64,000 bases of DNA, taken from Butyricicoccus pullicaecorum DSM 23266. GTDB taxonomy: Bacteria; Bacillota; Clostridia; Oscillospirales; Butyricicoccaceae. The notes beneath the pieces were generated by a model. It searched no databases. It was given only the letters and a program-made list of their open reading frames with translations, and was not told the origin of the DNA. The stretch is taken from contig NZ_FUXW01000001.1 in the NCBI RefSeq assembly GCF_900167005.1, forward strand, positions 496,001-560,000, written 5' to 3'. Positions 58,926 to 64,000 of the stretch are shown here, piece by piece. Within the stretch, counting starts at the first letter, position 1, and the number at the start of each line of letters is the position of its first letter. Both the position numbers and the translations under genes were made by a program.

Positions 58926-60038
58926 ATGAAAAAGCAGATTTTTGCAGCAGCACTTTCGGCGGTGATCCTGTGCAGTGCAGCAGCCGCAGGTTGGACGGCT
59001 TCGGCTGAGATCCGGCCGGATATCGATGTAGTCATCGATGGCACTGAGCGCACCTTCTACAATGCCAGCGGTGCAGAAGTACATCCGATCAGCTATCAGG
59101 ACACCACCTATCTGCCCGTCCGTGCGATTGGCGAGCTGATGGGCAAGAACGTCAACTGGGATGCATCCACCCAGACGGTCAGCATCGGCGGTACGCGTGT
59201 TACCGGTACGACCGACGGCAAGGTTGATAAGAATGCACGCGCAGATGACATCACCCTGACCGTTCGACCGGAGTATACGGTTGTGATTGACGGCGTGACC
59301 CGCACGTTTTACGATGCCAAGGGACGGGAAGTAGACCCGGTTGAGTACCAGGGTTCGATCTACCTGCCGGTACGTGCGATTGGTGAGCTTATGGGCAAGA
59401 CGGTGAGCTGGAACGAGAACACCCAGACGGTCACCCTGACCGGCGGCTCGACCGTGACCGATTTTGACACCTCCGGCCCGACCGGACAGACCAACCCGAG
59501 CACGGGTACGGTGAGCCTGGACAAGGCAAAGCAGATTGCACTCGACCATGCAGGTCTGTCGGCATCCAAGGTACAGTTTATCAAGAGTGAGACCGACCGG
59601 GACGACGGAAGAACCATCTATGAGATCGAGTTTGTTGTCAAGAGCGGCAACACTTGGAAGGAGTACGATTACGAGATCGACGCTGCAACTGGTAAGATCG
59701 TGGACTATGACTACGACGCAGAGACCAGCTACTCGGGCAGCCAGAGCAGCAATGCATCGATTGGTATGAATCAGGCAAAGCAGATCGCGCTCGACCATGC
59801 AGGTCTGTCGTTCTCCGACGTACAGTTTGTCAAGACGCGTGCCGATCGAGACGATGGCAGACTGGTCTATGAGATCGAGTTTGTCGTCAAGAACGGCAGC
59901 ACGGTCAAGGAGTACGATTACGAGATCGACGCATCGACCGGTAAAATCGTAGATTACGATTACGACGTTGAGAGCACCTATGACTGGGATGACGATCACG
60001 ACGACTGGGACGATGATGACGACGATTGGGACGACTGA
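58926..60038 (+). CDS. Secreted protein: two copper-amine-oxidase-N-like and two PepSY domains, acidic tail
   Basis: 370 residues. Signal peptide to about residue 27. Two copies of a CuAO N-terminal-like (stalk) domain (about 33-90 and 117-175), each with D-G-x-x-R-T-F-Y and YLPVRAIGELMGK. Two PepSY domains (about 195-265 and 275-345) with ALDHAGLS and YEIEFVVK. The end is 25 residues of almost only Asp and Trp. The two halves are internal duplications. The Asp tail suggests cation binding at the cell wall. Confidence 0.85.
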   Translation: MKKQIFAAALSAVILCSAAAAGWTASAEIRPDIDVVIDGTERTFYNASGAEVHPISYQDTTYLPVRAIGELMGKNVNWDASTQTVSIGGTRVTGTTDGKVDKNARADDITLTVRPEYTVVIDGVTRTFYDAKGREVDPVEYQGSIYLPVRAIGELMGKTVSWNENTQTVTLTGGSTVTDFDTSGPTGQTNPSTGTVSLDKAKQIALDHAGLSASKVQFIKSETDRDDGRTIYEIEFVVKSGNTWKEYDYEIDAATGKIVDYDYDAETSYSGSQSSNASIGMNQAKQIALDHAGLSFSDVQFVKTRADRDDGRLVYEIEFVVKNGSTVKEYDYEIDASTGKIVDYDYDVESTYDWDDDHDDWDDDDDDWDD

Positions 60039-60052
60039 TGCCCTGTTTTTTG

Positions 60053-60081
60053 AACCCCCCGCAGATTTTTCTGCGGGGGTT
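60053..60081 (+). terminator. Terminator of the PepSY gene
   Basis: CCCCCGCAGA stem with TCTGCGGGGG around a short T loop; no long T-run follows. Confidence 0.7.
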
Positions 60082-60123
60082 ATGTGTTTTGTGTAAAGTG
60101 CATGAGAAATTTTATGTGAATGC

Positions 60124-60152
60124 TTGCAAACCGTAAAAAGGTGTCGTATAAT
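60124..60152 (+). promoter_or_regulatory. Promoter of the glp operon
   Basis: TTGCAA (60124-60129), 17 bases, TATAAT (60147-60152). Predicted start near 60159, leaving a leader of about 150 bases. Confidence 0.8.
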
Positions 60153-60180
60153 AAACACAACAGAATGTGTAGAGATTGAG

Positions 60181-60240
60181 AGACACATGAAGAATGAAAG
60201 CGGCGTGATGAACCGCTTGTTCTTCGTGTGTCTTTTTTTC
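60181..60240 (+). terminator. Leader terminator of the glp operon (GlpP target region)
   Basis: A long imperfect stem pairs 60181-60203 (starting AGACACATGAAGAA) with 60213-60233 (ending CGTGTGTCT), directly followed by a T7 run. It lies between the promoter and the first gene. GlpP, encoded at the end of this operon, is known in Bacillus to prevent termination at glp leaders when glycerol-3-phosphate is present. Confidence 0.75.
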
Positions 60241-60306
60241 GTACTTTTTTCGAATTTGGGAACAAGACACAACCGTATGGAAGAGAGAGAAAGGAGACGA
60301 GGGTGA

Positions 60307-61737
60307 ATGCAGTATGATGTGATCGTCATTGGCTCCGGTGTAACCGGCGCGATGACCGCTTATCAGCTGTCTCAATATCAGCTGCGCGTCTGCGTCGTGG
60401 ACAAACGCTTAGAGCCTGCGGCAGAGACCAGCAGCGCAAACAGCGGCATCGTCCACGCAGGTTATGATGCCAAGCCGGGCAGCAACAAGGCACGTCTGAA
60501 TGTGCGCGGCAACGCGTATATGGAGGATGTATGCCGCAAGCTGGATGTACCCTTCAAGCGTATTGGTTCTCTGGTACTGGCTTTCAGTGATGAGGAAGCT
60601 AAGACAGTAGAACAGCTTTATCAGTCGGGCGTAAAGAACGGTGTACCCGGTCTGCGCGTCATCGACGCAAACGAACTTTACGAATTGGAACCGAACGTAC
60701 AGCCGAATGCGGTCTGCGCCCTGTACGCACCGTCTGCGGGCATCGTTTGCCCGTATGAACTGACGACGGCAGCGCTTGAGGTCGCCTGCGCTGCGGGCGC
60801 AGAGTACCTGCGCGAAGCCGAGGTCACCGACATTCAGAAGACCGAGGACGGATTCACCGTCACTGCAGGCGGTCAGACGCTGACGGCGTCTGTGGTTGTC
60901 AACGCAGCTGGTCTGTATGCCGATCACATCGCACGCATGGTGGGTGACGATCGCTTCACCATCACCCCGCGCAAGGGTGAGTACATCCTGTTTGAAAAGA
61001 GCATGGGCAAGACGGTCGGCCATGTGGTCTTCCAGACCCCGGCAGGCGGCAGTAAGGGCGTTCTGGTATCGCCCACTGTGGACGGTAACCTGTACATCGG
61101 CCCCAATGCCAACGTCGTCGAGCACAAGGACGATACCTCTACGACCTGGCAGGGTCTGGAGGAGATCAAGACCTGTGCGGCGAAGTCGGTTGCAAAGCTG
61201 GATATGCGTCTGGCGATCACAAACTTTGCCGGTCTGCGTGCAACGCCCTCGACCGGTGACTTCATCATTGACAGCCCGGTTCCCGGCTTTATCAACGCTG
61301 CCGGTATCGAGTCTCCCGGCCTGTCGGCAGCTCCGGCGATTGCCGAGGAGGTTGTCGGACTTGTTCGCGCAAGCGGCCGGGTCACCATGACCGAGCGGGA
61401 GGATTGGACGGGCACGCGTGAGCCGGTCAAGCGTTTCCGTGAGATGACCGACGCAGAGCGCGCCGAACTGGTTCAGGAAAACCCGGCCTATGGCCGTATT
61501 ATCTGCCGCTGTGAGACGGTCACCGAACAGGAGATCCGTGACGCCATCCGTCGTCCGGCGGGTGCGCGCTCGGTAGACGGCGTCAAGCGCCGTACCAGAA
61601 GCGGTATGGGTAAGTGTCAGGGTGGATTCTGCGGCCCGCGTGTTGTGGACATTCTGGCCGAGGAGCTGGGCTGCGAGCCGACCGAGATCACCAAGTTCGG
61701 CGGTGCATCCTACATGCTCACCGGTAAAACCAGATAA
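60307..61737 (+). CDS. FAD-dependent glycerol-3-phosphate dehydrogenase-like oxidoreductase with BFD-type [2Fe-2S] domain
   Basis: 476 residues. FAD-binding DVIVIGSGVTGAMTAYQLS at the N-terminus, GlpA/DAO fold (TSSANSGIVHAGYDAKPGS, ITPRKGEYILFEK). A C-terminal BFD-like domain has ICRCETVTEQEI and GKCQGGFC, four cysteines for an iron-sulphur cluster. Converts glycerol-3-phosphate to dihydroxyacetone phosphate, passing electrons to the next flavoprotein. AAGGAG before ATG. Confidence 0.88.
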   Translation: MQYDVIVIGSGVTGAMTAYQLSQYQLRVCVVDKRLEPAAETSSANSGIVHAGYDAKPGSNKARLNVRGNAYMEDVCRKLDVPFKRIGSLVLAFSDEEAKTVEQLYQSGVKNGVPGLRVIDANELYELEPNVQPNAVCALYAPSAGIVCPYELTTAALEVACAAGAEYLREAEVTDIQKTEDGFTVTAGGQTLTASVVVNAAGLYADHIARMVGDDRFTITPRKGEYILFEKSMGKTVGHVVFQTPAGGSKGVLVSPTVDGNLYIGPNANVVEHKDDTSTTWQGLEEIKTCAAKSVAKLDMRLAITNFAGLRATPSTGDFIIDSPVPGFINAAGIESPGLSAAPAIAEEVVGLVRASGRVTMTEREDWTGTREPVKRFREMTDAERAELVQENPAYGRIICRCETVTEQEIRDAIRRPAGARSVDGVKRRTRSGMGKCQGGFCGPRVVDILAEELGCEPTEITKFGGASYMLTGKTR

Positions 61738-61751
61738 AGGAGGGGACGGCA

Positions 61752-63014
61752 ATGGAAAAACGCAGTGTAGTCATTATCGGCGGTGGGCCGGCGGGTCTTG
61801 CTGCCGCAGTCGCAGCCAAGGAAAACGGCTGTGACGACGTCCTCATCCTGGAACGCGACAGCGATGTCGGCGGTATCTTGCAGCAGTGCATCCACGCAGG
61901 CTTCGGTCTGCACATCTTCGGCGAGGAGCTGACCGGTCCGGAGTATGCCGCACGCTTCCATGCACAGGTTGACGAGCTGGGTATCGAGTACAAGTGCGAT
62001 ACCATGGTGCTGAGCATCTCGCAGGATCGTGTTGTCACCGCGGTCAACAGCAAGGACGGCATTCTGACCATTCAGGCAGGTGCGATCGTGCTGGCAATGG
62101 GCTGCCGTGAGCGCAGCCGCGGTGCAGTCGGCATCGGCGGCACTCGTCCGGCGGGCGTCTACACCGCCGGCACGGCGCAGCGCTTTGTCAATATCGAGGG
62201 TTATATGCCGGGCAAGAAGGTCGTCATTTTGGGTTCGGGCGATATCGGCCTGATCATGGCGCGCCGCATGACGCTGGAAGGCGCAGAAGTCAAGATGGTG
62301 CTCGAGGTCATGCCGTATTCGGGCGGCCTCAAGCGCAATATCGTGCAGTGCCTGAACGATTTTGGCATTCCGCTGCGCCTGTCGCACACGGTTGTCGAGG
62401 TGCGCGGACGCGAGCGCGTCGAAGGTGTCGTGATTGCACAGGTGGACGAAAAAAGACGGCCCATCCCGGAAACCTTCGAGTATGTACCCTGTGATACCCT
62501 GCTTCTGTCGGTCGGTCTCATTCCCGAGAATGAGCTGAGCGCAGCAGCAGATATTCCGATTAACCCCATTACAAACGGACCCTTCGTCGATCAGTCCATG
62601 ATGACCCGCTGCGAGGGCATTTTTGCCTGCGGCAACGTCGTACATGTACACGATCTGGTTGACTTTGTCACCATCGAGAGCCGTCTGGCAGGCCGCGGCG
62701 CGGCAAAATACGCCCTCGGTCAACGCACGGACGGTGCCCATACGCTTGACGTAAAGCCCGGTTTTGGTGTACGCTATGTAGTGCCCTCCACCATCGATCC
62801 GGCGGCGCTGAGCTATGACGAAAAGTTCTTGTTCCGCGTCAGCGATGTCTTCACCGACATGGAACTCGAGGTCAAGGTAGACGGAAACGTCGTCTATCAT
62901 AAGCGCGTGCCGCAGGCGGCACCCGGTGAGATGGAATCGGTGCAGATCACCCGTCAGCTCGCGGAAAAACTCGTGGGTCAGACGGTCGAGATTGGTCTGC
63001 GTCCGGCCAAGTGA
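61752..63014 (+). CDS. FAD/NAD-dependent oxidoreductase, partner of the GlpA-like enzyme
   Basis: 420 residues. FAD motif VVIIGGGPAGLAAAVAA and NAD motif VVILGSGDIGLIMARRM (about 160), with TNGPFVDQSMMTRCEGIFACGNVVHVHDLVDFV. In Clostridia this gene always goes with the GlpA-like enzyme and DUF1667 and probably moves electrons to NAD or a carrier. Confidence 0.88.
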   Translation: MEKRSVVIIGGGPAGLAAAVAAKENGCDDVLILERDSDVGGILQQCIHAGFGLHIFGEELTGPEYAARFHAQVDELGIEYKCDTMVLSISQDRVVTAVNSKDGILTIQAGAIVLAMGCRERSRGAVGIGGTRPAGVYTAGTAQRFVNIEGYMPGKKVVILGSGDIGLIMARRMTLEGAEVKMVLEVMPYSGGLKRNIVQCLNDFGIPLRLSHTVVEVRGRERVEGVVIAQVDEKRRPIPETFEYVPCDTLLLSVGLIPENELSAAADIPINPITNGPFVDQSMMTRCEGIFACGNVVHVHDLVDFVTIESRLAGRGAAKYALGQRTDGAHTLDVKPGFGVRYVVPSTIDPAALSYDEKFLFRVSDVFTDMELEVKVDGNVVYHKRVPQAAPGEMESVQITRQLAEKLVGQTVEIGLRPAK

Positions 63015-63031
63015 GTCCTGGGAGGGTGTCT

Positions 63032-63388
63032 ATGGAAACGAAAAATTTAACTTGTGTCGTCTGTCCGCGTGGCTGTGCGCTGACGGTAACGGTTGAGGAT
63101 GGAAAGATCCTGTCGGTTACGGGCAACACCTGTAAGCGCGGTGCGGCATACGCCGAGGCCGAGCTGCTGCGCCCTGAGCGCATGCTGACTTCGACCGTCA
63201 CGGTGGAAGATCGCCGCCGGATGCTGGCTGTGCGCACGCGCAGCGCCATCCCGAAAGATAAGATTTTTGACGCAATGCGTGTGCTGTACGGCACGCGCGT
63301 GAGCGCTCCGGTGCAGATCGGCGATGTGATCGTAGCCGATGTGTGCGGTACCAGCGTGGATGTCATCGCGTCGGAATCGCTGGCGTAA
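63032..63388 (+). CDS. DUF1667 protein
   Basis: 118 residues with CVVCPRGC and TGNTCKRG, a four-Cys metal site, followed by a small alpha/beta domain. Third member of the clostridial glp dehydrogenase set; probably an iron-sulphur or zinc electron-transfer subunit. Start 63032 has GGGAGG upstream. Confidence 0.88.
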   Translation: METKNLTCVVCPRGCALTVTVEDGKILSVTGNTCKRGAAYAEAELLRPERMLTSTVTVEDRRRMLAVRTRSAIPKDKIFDAMRVLYGTRVSAPVQIGDVIVADVCGTSVDVIASESLA

Positions 63389-63450
63389 AGGAACCGATTG
63401 ACCCGCTGCGGCCGGATGACAGAACGAACGGAAAAGCGGGAGGGAAAACG

Positions 63451-64000
63451 ATGTCCAGTCGAAATTTAAGAGAAGCCCTTGCAAAACATCCGATTATTGC
63501 GGCTGTGCATTCCTTTGAGGACGCGGCAGTCGCGGCAGAATCGCCGTGCGCGGTTGTGTTTCTGCTGGGCGGCAAGCTGTTTGACGTCAAGGAAATGGTC
63601 AGCCGCTTGCAGCAGAAAGGAAAGATCGTATTTGTACACCTGGATCTGGCCGAAGGAATCGCACGCGATGCCAACGGTGTCCAGATTCTGGCCGAGATCG
63701 TGCGCCCGGACGGTGTCATTACGACCAAGAACAACCTGGTGCGTACCATCCGTGAATATGGTATGCTCGCAGCGCTGCGCTGCTTCATCATGGATGGACA
63801 GTCCTACCAGAAGGCCATTCAGGTCAGCGGAAACGTGTCGCCCGACTTTGTCGAGCTCATGCCAGGCATTCTGCCGCCCAGCCTGATCGAGTCGTTTTGC
63901 CGGGAGACCGGCGCGGCTGTGGTCGCGGGTGGACTGGTGCGCAGTGCGGTGGACGCAAATCAGGCGTTTTCTGCGGGCGCACGGGGTATTTCGACCTCAG
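63451..64000 (+). CDS. glpP: Glycerol-3-phosphate-responsive antiterminator GlpP (3' end outside window)
   Basis: 183 residues visible: a TIM-barrel-like RNA-binding protein (REALAKHPIIAAVHSFEDAAVAAESPCAVVFLLGGKLFDVKEMV..., VFVHLDLAEGIARDANGVQILAEIVRPDGVITTKNNLVRTIRE, VSPDFVELMPGILPPSLI). The motifs HLDL-EG and ELMPG are family hallmarks. It acts on glp leader terminators such as that at 60181-60240. GGGAGG precedes ATG 63451. Confidence 0.92.
   Translation, partial: MSSRNLREALAKHPIIAAVHSFEDAAVAAESPCAVVFLLGGKLFDVKEMVSRLQQKGKIVFVHLDLAEGIARDANGVQILAEIVRPDGVITTKNNLVRTIREYGMLAALRCFIMDGQSYQKAIQVSGNVSPDFVELMPGILPPSLIESFCRETGAAVVAGGLVRSAVDANQAFSAGARGISTS

Noticed and set aside
60124-60306. Possible 60-residue ORF in the glp leader
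   Set aside because: It starts in the promoter -35 element, runs through the terminator hairpin, and has no ribosome site. The region is better explained as a regulatory leader.
58491-62900. Long minus-strand frames opposite the PepSY and glp genes (and similar ones at 33481-34815, 46538-47788, 49686-52623 and 53439-54794)
   Set aside because: Shadows of well-identified genes on the other strand; compositions are typical of frame shadows.
1-64000. CRISPR arrays or insertion sequences
   Set aside because: No regularly spaced direct repeats with unique spacers and no transposase were seen. The only recombinase is the prophage serine integrase.

Overview
The window reads as chromosomal DNA of a moderately GC-rich (by eye, mid to high fifties percent), spore-forming, gut-type Clostridia, most likely Oscillospirales. 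The evidence is an intact sporulation sigma factor SigK, BceAB-like and PadR-controlled membrane modules, PepSY and SLH surface proteins, and a clostridial glp operon led by two flavoproteins, a DUF1667 protein and GlpP. No 16S gene or taxon marker is present, so genus is not claimed.

Positions 1 to about 30,086 are most of a prophage with a contractile (PBSX/Xkd-like) tail. Nearly all of it is read leftward: early genes (small ORFs, HTH replication initiator with an origin-like repeat cluster, DnaB helicase, SSB, a REP/HUH-type protein), then packaging (HNH, terminase), portal, protease, HK97 capsid, head-tail joining genes, sheath, tube, a tail chaperone pair joined by a -1 frameshift, tape measure, baseplate, fibres, holin and lysozyme. 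The lysogeny end is read rightward: a HTH repressor with three evenly spaced operators, a lipoprotein, and a large serine recombinase. A probable small RNA is read leftward just before the recombinase. The recombinase reading frame runs into a copy of the 3' end and terminator of tRNA-Arg, and an intact tRNA-Arg(ACG) lies 240 bases beyond. The right attachment site is therefore probably at about 30,048-30,086. The left end of the prophage is outside the window.

Positions 30.4 to 45.5 kb are host envelope and regulation genes: a GHKL kinase and LytTR regulator divergent from a BceAB-like transporter; a PadR regulator with an operator in its promoter and two membrane proteins; a MacB-type FtsX permease and ATPase with an OmpR two-component system; a zinc-ribbon protein; sigK; a flavin reductase; and an XRE-TPR regulator.

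Positions 45.6 to 52.7 kb hold the most unusual host locus. Leftward are a Cys-rich PadR regulator, a UroD-type methyltransferase fused to a thioredoxin domain, and a CobW-family GTPase. Divergently there is a BioB-like radical SAM enzyme, a complete SsuABC/NMT1-type ABC transporter and a small NIF3/YqfO-like protein. Together they suggest uptake of a small molecule followed by radical and methyl-transfer chemistry. The substrate is unknown.

Positions 52.7 to 60 kb hold a YcdB/PepSY-SLH surface protein, an OGG-type DNA glycosylase, an OmpR two-component system, a PepSY lipoprotein with OmpR-like direct repeats in its promoter, and a secreted protein with copper-amine-oxidase-N and PepSY domains. 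From 60.1 kb to the right edge runs a glycerol-3-phosphate operon with a strong promoter, a leader terminator and its own GlpP antiterminator gene, cut by the window end.
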